Assembly: GCF_014635865.1 (NCBI RefSeq)
Contig: NZ_BMDQ01000002.1
Span: 248,001-312,000, forward strand
From: Winogradskyella haliclonae
GTDB lineage: Bacteria; Bacteroidota; Bacteroidia; Flavobacteriales; Flavobacteriaceae
DNA length: 64,000 nucleotides
Reading direction: 5' to 3'
The notes under the pieces are model-generated. The model saw only the letters and a program-made list of their open reading frames with translations. It made no database searches and was not told the DNA's origin. Position numbers and translations under genes: made by a program. Position 1 is the first letter of the stretch. Every line of letters starts with the position of its first letter. Shown here in pieces: positions 55,331 through 63,265 of this stretch.

Positions 55331-56707
55331 TTAGGCGTTTTTCAGTTTATTGAAATACGATTTAGACGCCGCAATGACTTTTGGTGCTAAAATTATAGTC
55401 GCTAACATCGTAGGTATGGCCATCAAAGCAAACACACCATCGATGAAGTTTATCATGGCCTCAAAATCTGTTGTTGCAGCTAGTACAATACTTGCAATGT
55501 ATAAGTAATTGTAATAATGTTTTCGTTTGGCGCCTATTAAAAACGATAGGCATTTGTTACCATAATAGGCATACGAGAATAAGGACGACACGCTAAATAT
55601 AAATACGCAGACCATCAATAAATACTGTCCGACTTCTGGTATGGCGCTCTGAAATGCTGCCGCAGTTAAACTCACACCATTACTCGCTGTGGTCTCCCAT
55701 ACGCCAGTGACCAAAATGGCTAGAGCGGTTAATGTACAAACGATTAGTGTGTCAATTGCTGGACCTAACATGGCAACTAAGCCTTCACGTACAGGTTCAT
55801 CTGTTTTTGCAGCACCATGTGCCATTGCTGCAGTACCCAAACCGGCTTCATTAGAAAAAGCACCGCGTTTAATCCCATGCAAAATTAAAGCTCCCAGAAC
55901 GCCGCCTAAAAACGGTTTGTCTTCTGGCCAATAATCCGCTGCAAAGGCATCTGTAACAATCATTGTTAGGTATTTAGGCACTTCTGTATAATTAACCACC
56001 AAAATAATTACGACCAAGACAAAGTATAACAAAACCATTGAAGGCACTAATTTAGAGGCTAAAGCACTAATTCGTTTCAAACCACCAAGGATAACAATAC
56101 TAGTAAATATGACCAGAATAGCTGCGATAATTAAGTTTGTAGAAAAAGACACCTCCACACCATTAGGTATCAAAATAATATCATTAATCGCCTGTTTTAG
56201 CTGATTTACATTGACCACAGGCAATGCGCCTAACATACCAAAGAAACTAAACATAATGGCAAGAAACTTCCAGCGTTTGCCTAAACCTTTTACGATAAAA
56301 TACATCGGCCCGCCTTGCAACTCACCCTCACTGTCTTTACCACGATATAAAATGGCTAAGGTCGATGTAAAATATTTGGTACTCATACCAATTATAGCAC
56401 TCACCCACATCCAAAATACCGCTCCTGGCCCACCAACTGCAATGGCCAAAGCCACACCAGAGATATTGCCCATACCAATGGTAGACGATAAAGCTGTGGT
56501 TAAAGCCTGAAAATGCGTGATCTGCCCTGGGTCGTTAGGGTCATCGTATTTACCACGCAAAACTTGTATGGCATGACCGAGATACCGAAACGGTAAAAAT
56601 TGTGAGCGAATAATTAAATACAGTCCACCACCAATTAAAATAATTAGCAATGGCAAACCCCAAGCTAATGACGAAAAATCCTTGAGGAGTTGGTTGAGTG
56701 TTTCCAT
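55331..56707 (-). CDS. Sodium:alanine (AGCS) symporter
   Basis: This AGCS-family amino acid/sodium symporter is 458 residues with about 10-11 membrane segments. It shows the family signature FQALTTALSSTIGMGNISGVALAIAVGGPGAVFWMW and GIKRGAFSNEAGLGTAAMAHGAA. Substrate is likely alanine or glycine. It is 10 bp upstream of the DUF4212 gene, so alanine and acetate uptake appear to share one transcript. An alanine dehydrogenase is encoded at 24.8 kb. Confidence 0.92.
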   Translation of the reverse strand: METLNQLLKDFSSLAWGLPLLIILIGGGLYLIIRSQFLPFRYLGHAIQVLRGKYDDPNDPGQITHFQALTTALSSTIGMGNISGVALAIAVGGPGAVFWMWVSAIIGMSTKYFTSTLAILYRGKDSEGELQGGPMYFIVKGLGKRWKFLAIMFSFFGMLGALPVVNVNQLKQAINDIILIPNGVEVSFSTNLIIAAILVIFTSIVILGGLKRISALASKLVPSMVLLYFVLVVIILVVNYTEVPKYLTMIVTDAFAADYWPEDKPFLGGVLGALILHGIKRGAFSNEAGLGTAAMAHGAAKTDEPVREGLVAMLGPAIDTLIVCTLTALAILVTGVWETTASNGVSLTAAAFQSAIPEVGQYLLMVCVFIFSVSSLFSYAYYGNKCLSFLIGAKRKHYYNYLYIASIVLAATTDFEAMINFIDGVFALMAIPTMLATIILAPKVIAASKSYFNKLKNA

Positions 56708-56838
56708 AAGTCATAAAAATAGTAATTCTACAAGTACTCTGTATGGCTTCTTGCACAATGATTAGCTAACACATTGATTTACAGGTTTAAAAAAAATAAC
56801 TTAGCTTTATAAAACGGAACCAACAAAAACCTAATATC

Positions 56839-57516
56839 ATGTCTGACCAAAAAATATTTGAAGCAAGCCCTGAAAGTAAAGCAAAAGCAAAACAGTATAG
56901 AGTCATTGCCTTTATCGCTTGGATAATCGCTATCGCCGCTCAAATCTATGCCATTTTAAAGTTGCTGAGTAATGAAATGATGACATGGCTGATTGTGACC
57001 ATAGTTGTGATATTAATATTAGCAGTTACCGCTAATATCCTTTGGAAAAAAGCCAATAAGTTAGACCCAGCCTCCGAGAAAAACAAAACAAAGTTCTTTA
57101 TCCAAAATCAGTTGGGTGCCATAATGGGTGTGCTCGCCTTTTTACCAATAGTGATATTGATTTTTACGAACAAAAACCTAAATGGCAAAACCAAAGGTAT
57201 TGCGGGTTCTATAGCGGTGATTGCCTTATTAATTGCAGGGGTATCTGGTGTGGAGTTTAACCCAGCTTCTATTGAAAAATATACCGAAGAGATTAATGCA
57301 CAAACCGAAGATTTAAAAGATTTAAACGTTGGCGACAATGTGTTTTGGTCTAAGGCAGGTAATAAATACCATATCGATAGTGATTGTTACCACATTAAAG
57401 GCAAACAATTATCGAACGGCACAGTAAAAGAATCTTGGGAGCAGAAAGGCATTTCTGAGCTATGCAAAACCTGTAGAAATAGAGCTGCAAAAGCAAAAAA
57501 AGAGACTACTTCTTAA
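56839..57516 (+). CDS. Four-helix membrane protein with Cys/His C-terminal domain
   Basis: The 225-residue protein has four membrane segments (about 21-42, 49-69, 91-109 and 119-137). Its C-terminal domain (about 165-215) contains the pattern H-x3-D-C-Y-H-I, then CKTCRN, a possible metal-binding set. I do not recognise a named family, though the small C-terminal domain resembles zinc-binding Ada-like modules seen after membrane segments in Bacteroidota. Divergent from the AGCS gene; the accessory block begins after it. Confidence 0.65.
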   Translation: MSDQKIFEASPESKAKAKQYRVIAFIAWIIAIAAQIYAILKLLSNEMMTWLIVTIVVILILAVTANILWKKANKLDPASEKNKTKFFIQNQLGAIMGVLAFLPIVILIFTNKNLNGKTKGIAGSIAVIALLIAGVSGVEFNPASIEKYTEEINAQTEDLKDLNVGDNVFWSKAGNKYHIDSDCYHIKGKQLSNGTVKESWEQKGISELCKTCRNRAAKAKKETTS

Positions 57517-57642
57517 GTAACATCCTATTTTAAAATCTCATCATTAATTCTAACAGTTGGGCTTTCTAAGTCATAACTGTTATAAAATCCTATGCCTTAA
57601 AATCATCTATTTGGTAAGAAATACTGCCAAAAAACTGAAAAA

Positions 57643-57690
57643 CTACGTATTTCTACGTATTGACTCGATACATTAAAAACTCTAACTTCG
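57643..57690 (+). promoter_or_regulatory. Candidate regulated promoter with paired TACGTA sites
   Basis: CTACGTATTT (57643-57652) is directly followed by CTACGTATTG (57653-57662). The palindromic TACGTA cores are exactly 10 bp apart, one helical turn. TTG (57660-57662) is followed after 20 bases by TAACTTCG (57683-57690), close to TTG / TAnnTTTG. The layout suits activation by a dimeric regulator next to the -33 element. Confidence 0.4.
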
Positions 57691-57733
57691 CTTATCTAAC
57701 GATATACTTCATTTATAACGAACCATATCTTAA

Positions 57734-57749
57734 TGTTGGCAATAATATT
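57734..57749 (+). repeat. Left inverted repeat of accessory block
   Basis: TGTTGGCAATAATATT matches the reverse complement of 61054-61069 at 15 of 16 positions. Confidence 0.6.
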
Positions 57750-57762
57750 AAAAATATAAATC

Positions 57763-58377
57763 TTGAATAAAACAAAACGTTTAGAAAATTGTAGCTTTTG
57801 TTATCCAAATGATAAATATAGAATCTTACATAGTTCAGAAAATTTCTATATAATGGTTTCTCTTGGGCAAATAAGTGAGGGGTATTTACTTTTAGTTTCT
57901 AAGGAACACATCCAAAGTTGCGCTAATTTACCGAGTGAATATCATCAAGAATTTATTAAGTTGTATAATAAAATATTACAAATTCTAAAAAATCAATATG
58001 GTAATGCCATTGCTTTTGAACATGGTAGATCTGGCTCTTGTCTAACTACAAAAAATTCAAGTGAGCATTGTTTTCATTCACATATGCATTTTGTTCCACT
58101 TAATGGAATAATTTCAGATTCAATTTTTCTTGAACAAAAAACCGAATATGATTCAATTGACTTATTTTTAAAAGATATCAATAATAAAATTTTTCCATAC
58201 TTGTTTGTACACGATGATATGATCAGGTCTTACAGGGTAGATAGGATTATTGAGAGACAGTATCTTAGAAAATTAGTTTCCTCTAAATTCGGAACACCTA
58301 ATCTTTGGAATTGGCAAGAATTCCCGAGACATAATGTTATAGATTCAACAATTTCAAAACTAAAAACAGCATTTTGA
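57763..58377 (+). CDS. HIT-family nucleotide hydrolase/transferase-like protein
   Basis: The 204-residue protein has an HIT-family core. CSFC (10-13) is a likely zinc pair, FEHG lies at 85-88, and the histidine triad is HCFHSHMHFVP with His105, His107 and His109 (His102 may bind zinc). HIT enzymes hydrolyse or transfer nucleotidyl groups. The C-terminal part (about 145-204) adds a region with ERQYLRKLVSSKFG that I cannot assign. Translation apparently starts at TTG 57763, as no Met precedes residue 31. The next gene begins 1 bp after its stop, so the two are co-translated. Confidence 0.8.
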   Translation: MNKTKRLENCSFCYPNDKYRILHSSENFYIMVSLGQISEGYLLLVSKEHIQSCANLPSEYHQEFIKLYNKILQILKNQYGNAIAFEHGRSGSCLTTKNSSEHCFHSHMHFVPLNGIISDSIFLEQKTEYDSIDLFLKDINNKIFPYLFVHDDMIRSYRVDRIIERQYLRKLVSSKFGTPNLWNWQEFPRHNVIDSTISKLKTAF

Positions 58378-58378
58378 T

Positions 58379-60664
58379 ATGGAGATTACCTTTCAACCAG
58401 AAATAGAAATTGAAGCTCTTAAATTGTTTTTAAAAGAAAACTATCCTGGTATTACTGAATTAAATATAATTCCGCAAAGTCGAATAGGATATTCTGGTTC
58501 AAATTTATATGTCTATTATTATAAAACATCCTCTATTGATTCTTTTACAAAGCCATACTTTTTCAAGATTGCAACAAGTGAAAAAGCTAAAACTTCATTA
58601 AGAAAAGAATGTGAAGCTTACAAAAGTTTTGTTAGCCCCTTTTTAGGAAGCGTGCAAAATATCATAGGCCCAAATGAGTTAGAAGTTTTGAATCAAAAAG
58701 TAACTTGCATTTCTTCTCCAATCGTTGGAATTGGTTCATTAAAGAATCAAAAGGAAATAAATGAAATAACGACTCTAGATTCGGTATTGAAAGAGTTAAA
58801 TACTACAGTAAGTAAAGAACGAGCTTTAGGAATTCAAAATAAAGTAATTGAAATTTTAAATAAAGTGTTTTCAAAAATACTAGAGCCGTGGATTGATGGG
58901 GCTAAAAAGTCAGAATTTAATTGGAAAGAGCAATATGATTGGTATCTAAGAATTGATCATTCTCAAGAAGTACTTGATGAATTATTCCCACCTAATACTC
59001 AAGAATATTTCGAATTTGATGGAGAGAAAAAAGTTAATCCAAATTGGTATTTAAAATATTTGCTATCAAAAAAATTTAAAGGCTCGTTAAGAGTGACTCA
59101 TGGGGATTTACATTTAAGAAACATAATGACCAATAAATCATCAGTGGATGTAAAAAGCTTTCTAATAGACTTTGGGTGGACAACTAATAAAAGTCATTGT
59201 TTAAAAGACTACGTAATACTAGAAATGTCTTTGAAATTCTTACACTTATCAAAATTCCTTTCCAAAAGTGAATTGATTAATTTTGAAAATAGTCTATTCT
59301 CAGAAACAATGCCGGATGGAATCTCAAGTCATAGAAATAATGCGATTTGGGAAATAATAAAAGTGGTTAGAGATTTATCCAAAAATGAATGTGACTCCTC
59401 AACATGGGAAATTGAATATTTAACATCTCTGTTTTTAATTCAAGTTGGTTCATTAGGTATACCATATTTTGAAGGGCTGGATATAAGGGCATTAAAAATA
59501 TCAATTGTCAATATTTCCAATAGATTAAAAAATATGGAAGAACCAAATGATAATCAGTTATTTGAACTTGGTGAAAATCGGATATTAAAGGAATTGATAA
59601 TTCCTAAATTTAATAAAATTAACGCCTTATATAATCATATTCAAATTCCAATTGGAGATGATTGTGCTTTAATTGAACTAAATAACACTCTTTTAAGTAT
59701 CTCAACTGACCCTTGTCCAAAACCTATTGGCTGGTATTTGGGTGAATTTGATTATTTTTCTTATGGCTGGTATACCTTAGCTATCAATTTAAGTGATATT
59801 TCTGCAATGGCATCAAAACCATCTGGGATTTTATTAAGTTGTATAATACCAGAATCTTTTCTAACAAGTGATTTAAATCGATTTATTGATGGGGTTTCGC
59901 AAGCTTCAAATTTCTTTGAATGCCCTGTACTTGGTGGCAATATTAAAGAAGGAAACTACTTCGATGTTCATGCATCAGTGATTGGAGAGTCGGAAAAAGA
60001 AACTTTTATAACTCGTGATTCAATTTCTGATGGAGATTTGATTATTGTCATAGGTGATTTAGGACATTTTTGGTTGAATGTTTTTAAAATAATGTATCAA
60101 GGAGAGGATGTAGATAAAACACCCTTTTTCGATTTTCTTAGAACTCCAAAACCACAGGTGTTTCAAATGCAAACAATTTCTAAATTAAATTTAGTGCATT
60201 CTTGTATGGATGCTTCAGACGGTGTTCTTGATTCTATCAGTAAACTTGGCCAGTTTAACAATCTGACACCAATTATAGATGAGTCAAAACTGCTGGATCC
60301 TATAGACAATGACACAAAACAATTCTTCGAAAAAATAAATAAAGACATTAGACCATATTTATTAAATTGGGGAGATTGGCAAATAGTTGGAGCTATAAAG
60401 CCTGAATTACTTGATAACCTCAAAGACTTTGTGGAAATTCACAATAGCAATCTTGACGACAATGAAATTCATAAATCAATTAAGTTTAACATTATTGGTG
60501 AATTCAAAAGGACAAATATTAAATTAACACCAAGATTAAAAAAAGGAAAAGAAGAACTAGATATTAATACAATAAACAATCAACGCTTCACAAAGAATTC
60601 TTTCTTTAAAGGTAATTTAAATGATTATGTTAATTTTATTGATAAAATTAAATTCACTGCATAA
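58379..60664 (+). CDS. Fused APH-like kinase and ThiL/AIR-synthase-like protein
   Basis: A 761-residue two-domain protein. Residues 1-390 resemble aminoglycoside/choline-type phosphotransferases: THGDLHLRNIM (240-250) is the catalytic loop and FLIDFGW (261-267) the metal-binding DFG-like motif. Residues 400-760 resemble thiamine-monophosphate kinase (ThiL, AIR-synthase fold): IGDDCAL (425-431), ISTDP (441-445), AINLSDISAMAS (468-479), GGN (519-521, where ThiL has GGDT) and MDASDGV (610-616). The ThiL substrate motif SGEDYELL is replaced by NWGDWQIV, so thiamine phosphate is probably not the substrate. I know no characterised protein with this fusion. It lies in an operon with the HIT gene. 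Confidence 0.8.
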   Translation: MEITFQPEIEIEALKLFLKENYPGITELNIIPQSRIGYSGSNLYVYYYKTSSIDSFTKPYFFKIATSEKAKTSLRKECEAYKSFVSPFLGSVQNIIGPNELEVLNQKVTCISSPIVGIGSLKNQKEINEITTLDSVLKELNTTVSKERALGIQNKVIEILNKVFSKILEPWIDGAKKSEFNWKEQYDWYLRIDHSQEVLDELFPPNTQEYFEFDGEKKVNPNWYLKYLLSKKFKGSLRVTHGDLHLRNIMTNKSSVDVKSFLIDFGWTTNKSHCLKDYVILEMSLKFLHLSKFLSKSELINFENSLFSETMPDGISSHRNNAIWEIIKVVRDLSKNECDSSTWEIEYLTSLFLIQVGSLGIPYFEGLDIRALKISIVNISNRLKNMEEPNDNQLFELGENRILKELIIPKFNKINALYNHIQIPIGDDCALIELNNTLLSISTDPCPKPIGWYLGEFDYFSYGWYTLAINLSDISAMASKPSGILLSCIIPESFLTSDLNRFIDGVSQASNFFECPVLGGNIKEGNYFDVHASVIGESEKETFITRDSISDGDLIIVIGDLGHFWLNVFKIMYQGEDVDKTPFFDFLRTPKPQVFQMQTISKLNLVHSCMDASDGVLDSISKLGQFNNLTPIIDESKLLDPIDNDTKQFFEKINKDIRPYLLNWGDWQIVGAIKPELLDNLKDFVEIHNSNLDDNEIHKSIKFNIIGEFKRTNIKLTPRLKKGKEELDINTINNQRFTKNSFFKGNLNDYVNFIDKIKFTA

Positions 60665-60667
60665 ATA

Positions 60668-61006
60668 CTAAGAGATTTGTCTATCTATAGATTCCAACCA
60701 AGCAACACAAACGGCTGTTAATTGGATTAGTTCAATTCTTCTTTTATTAATATCTAATTCACTAATAACTTCAGCGAATTCTTCTAAAGCAATATGTGCG
60801 AATGTACCTTCTCCTTTTTTAAAAGAGCTTCTAGATAAAAATCTTGCTCTAGTCTCTGAAGGTATTTCATAATTCGCGCACATATCATCTGAACTACAAC
60901 TTTGTTGCCTATTCATTAATGCCTGATTTAAACAAGGATGGTTCTGTTCTCCCCACATTTCATCTTGTCTAAGTCTTTCTTTTTCAATTTCCTTATATAT
61001 ATTCAT
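60668..61006 (-). CDS. MazG-like nucleotide pyrophosphohydrolase-family protein
   Basis: This 112-residue helical protein has the all-alpha NTP pyrophosphohydrolase pattern: an N-terminal EIEKERLRQDEMWGEQNHP, then FAHIALEEFAEVISE (about 69-83) with the metal-binding Glu cluster, and IELIQLTAVCVAWLE. Similar small MazG-like proteins occur in phages and accessory regions and hydrolyse or sense nucleotides. Its stop lies 3 bp from that of the kinase-ThiL gene, on the opposite strand. Whether it works with the HIT and kinase proteins or is an independent passenger is unknown. Confidence 0.75.
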   Translation of the reverse strand: MNIYKEIEKERLRQDEMWGEQNHPCLNQALMNRQQSCSSDDMCANYEIPSETRARFLSRSSFKKGEGTFAHIALEEFAEVISELDINKRRIELIQLTAVCVAWLESIDRQIS

Positions 61007-61053
61007 ATTTTACAGTAATAATTAATTTGCAAAGTAGGAATTTAATTTAATGA

Positions 61054-61069
61054 AATACTATTGCCAACA
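61054..61069 (+). repeat. Right inverted repeat of accessory block
   Basis: AATACTATTGCCAACA is the reverse complement of 57734-57749 with one mismatch. It directly precedes the palindromic element at 61071. Confidence 0.6.
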
Positions 61070-61070
61070 A

Positions 61071-61175
61071 CGTGTATAATTCATGCCAGCAGTCACACAC
61101 AAAAATTTCTTACTTTTAATTTCATAAATTTTCGTGTAACTAATCTGTCCCAATAGCTGGCACAAACCATACACG
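61071..61175. repeat. Nested palindromic element
   Basis: Two nested inverted repeats: outer arms CGTGTATAATTCATGCCAGC (61071-61090) and GCTGGCACAAACCATACACG (61156-61175) match at 16 of 20 positions. Inner arms ACACAAAAATTT (61097-61108) and AAATTTTCGTGT (61126-61137) match at 11 of 12. The whole could fold into one long hairpin. No coding frame is seen. Confidence 0.65.
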
Positions 61176-61247
61176 AACACGATAAGCGCAATACCAAAAC
61201 CCCATTAATTCCCAAAATCCTATATTTACGCTACCAACATTATTACT

Positions 61248-62354
61248 TTGAGTACCAATCAACGTCTTTATTTTATTGATGCCGTCCGTGCCTTTGCCAT
61301 TTTAATGATGCTACAGGGGCATTTTATAGACAGCCTCCTAGCGCCAGAGCATCGGGATATGTCGCATGTAGCCTACAGAATCTGGTCGTATTTTAGAGGG
61401 ATTACCGCACCTACATTTTTTACCATTTCGGGGTTAATATTTACCTATCTCTTACTTAAAGCCAAAGAAAAAGGCACAGAAAAACAACGTATGCGCAAGG
61501 GTCTTAATCGCGGGCTCATGCTTATTGGTATTGGGTATTTGCTACGCATGCCCTTTTTAAGTTGGTTGTCTGGCTATTTTGGCAACACCTACTTTTTAGT
61601 TATCGACGTGCTACAAATCATCGGTTTGTCTTTAATATGCATTGTAGCTTTGTATTACATCTGTTTTAAAAATACAAGACTATTTGCCATCATGAGCTTT
61701 GCTATTGGCTTTACGATTTTTGTTTGTGAGCCCTTGTATAGAACACTCACTCTAGACAACGTACCGCTCATTTTTGCCAACTATGTGTCCAAAGCCAATG
61801 GGTCCGTATTTACGATTATTCCCTGGTTTGGCTATATGGCATTTGGTGCCTGTATTGCTACAGCCTTTTATAGGTACTTAGAGAAACGTCACTTTAAACC
61901 TGTAATGGTTGCGCTGCTTGTTATCGTCGGTTACTTATTAATTGAGTGGTCGTCTCATGCCCTGTTCTATCTGACCAAATGGACAGGCATTGAATTGTTT
62001 TTAAAGGCGTCTAACTATAATTATTTGTTTTCACGTCTAGGAGATGTCTTTCTATATTTTGCCTTTTTCTATGGCTTGGAGCGTTTTCTTAAACCGCCAT
62101 TATTACTAAAGATTGGTCAGAAAACCTTATCGATATATGTCATTCATTTTATCATCATTTACGGCAGTTTTACAGGTGTTGGCTTAAGTCAGTTAATTGG
62201 TAAAACCTTATCGCCATGGCAAGCTGTTTTTGGCGCCGCCTTGTTTTTGGTAGTGGTTTGCTTTATTTCGTTCTATTATGTGCGGACTAACGCCTATATT
62301 TATGGAAAATTGAGACAATTGTTTTACAAACTGAAAGGAACACCAAAAGCCTAA
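61248..62354 (+). CDS. HGSNAT-like membrane acyltransferase
   Basis: This 368-residue integral membrane protein has about 10 hydrophobic segments. The heparan-alpha-glucosaminide N-acetyltransferase-like start is FIDAVRAFAILMMLQGHFIDSLL, followed by FRGITAPTFFTISGLIFTYLL, the conserved pattern of this DUF1624-like group. It may acetylate sugars or lipids at the membrane; no substrate is known. The start is TTG at 61248. The next gene starts 14 bp after its stop, so it probably forms an operon with the secreted esterase. Confidence 0.8.
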   Translation: MSTNQRLYFIDAVRAFAILMMLQGHFIDSLLAPEHRDMSHVAYRIWSYFRGITAPTFFTISGLIFTYLLLKAKEKGTEKQRMRKGLNRGLMLIGIGYLLRMPFLSWLSGYFGNTYFLVIDVLQIIGLSLICIVALYYICFKNTRLFAIMSFAIGFTIFVCEPLYRTLTLDNVPLIFANYVSKANGSVFTIIPWFGYMAFGACIATAFYRYLEKRHFKPVMVALLVIVGYLLIEWSSHALFYLTKWTGIELFLKASNYNYLFSRLGDVFLYFAFFYGLERFLKPPLLLKIGQKTLSIYVIHFIIIYGSFTGVGLSQLIGKTLSPWQAVFGAALFLVVVCFISFYYVRTNAYIYGKLRQLFYKLKGTPKA

Positions 62355-62368
62355 CGACAGATAGAGTT

Positions 62369-63265
62369 ATGAAATACAGAATTATTGCTTTCCTTATTGT
62401 CTTTGGCTTTCAGTCTGCTTATGCCCAAACCGAATATTTAGATTCGCTATACACGGTTGAAAAAACCACACATACCTATCATAAATTTAATAGAAAGGAT
62501 AGCTTACAACTCGATTTCTACAGACCTCAAGGCGTAGACAAAGATTTGCCACTTCTACTCTACATCCATGGTGGTGGTTTTTCTGGTGGTGAACGCGATG
62601 ATGCCAATACTCAGCAATTTGCAAATGCCATGGCAGCCAAAGGGTATGCTGTTGCCTCTATTTCTTACCGTTTGATTATGAAGAAAAAAGGCTTTGGTTG
62701 CGATACCAAAACTAAAGATAAGATTGAAGCTTTTGATACCGCAGCTGACGATATTAGCTACGCCATAAAACACATTATAAAAAACAAATCGACATTTCAT
62801 ATCGATGAAGATAAAGTGGTCATCTCTGGTACAAGTGCTGGTGCTGAAGCGGTTTTGCATTTGGCCTATGTTTACGAGAGTAAAATATTACCAAAGAAGT
62901 TTAAATTGGCTGGTGTTATTGGCATGGCTGGTGCGATTATTAGCCTAGACCAAATAGATGCTGAGAAAGCCATACCAACACAGTTGTTTCATGGTACAAA
63001 TGACAATTTGGTGCCCTATCATATTGCAGCACATCATTATTGCAGCCCAGATGCAAAAGGCTATATGATTTTACATGGGTCTAGAGCTATTGCAGACCGA
63101 CTAAAAGGCTTAGGGAAATCTTATTTCTTATTTTCTGTAAATGGTGGTACACACAGCTGGTCTGGCATACCAATGAGTAGATGCATTATGGAAGTCACTG
63201 ACTTTCTCTACAATGATGTCTTAAACAATGCAAAGCGCCAGACAGAACGTACGATTGGGTTTTAA
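62369..63265 (+). CDS. Secreted alpha/beta-hydrolase (esterase/lipase-like)
   Basis: The 298-residue protein has a signal peptide (MKYRIIAFLIVFGFQSAYAQ). The alpha/beta hydrolase fold shows the oxyanion motif HGGGF (67-71), the nucleophile elbow GTSAGA with Ser156, and a C-terminal His in NGGTHSWSGIP. The HGGG plus GxSAG pattern is that of the hormone-sensitive lipase / carboxylesterase group. Two Cys residues in the mature part may form a disulfide. It likely acts in the periplasm or outside on acylated sugars, in keeping with the acyltransferase upstream. Confidence 0.82.
   Translation: MKYRIIAFLIVFGFQSAYAQTEYLDSLYTVEKTTHTYHKFNRKDSLQLDFYRPQGVDKDLPLLLYIHGGGFSGGERDDANTQQFANAMAAKGYAVASISYRLIMKKKGFGCDTKTKDKIEAFDTAADDISYAIKHIIKNKSTFHIDEDKVVISGTSAGAEAVLHLAYVYESKILPKKFKLAGVIGMAGAIISLDQIDAEKAIPTQLFHGTNDNLVPYHIAAHHYCSPDAKGYMILHGSRAIADRLKGLGKSYFLFSVNGGTHSWSGIPMSRCIMEVTDFLYNDVLNNAKRQTERTIGF

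Noticed and set aside
56211-56510. 99-residue plus-strand frame in the AGCS gene
   Set aside because: Antisense to conserved membrane segments; no independent support.
61071-61175. Integron attC site
   Set aside because: Hairpin shape is suggestive, but I see no GTTRRRY/RYYYAAC core pair and no integrase in the window.
61140-61180. sigma-54 promoter at the TGGCAC in the palindrome
   Set aside because: TGGCAC is present, but no -12 TTG follows at the correct distance and it is part of a palindrome arm.
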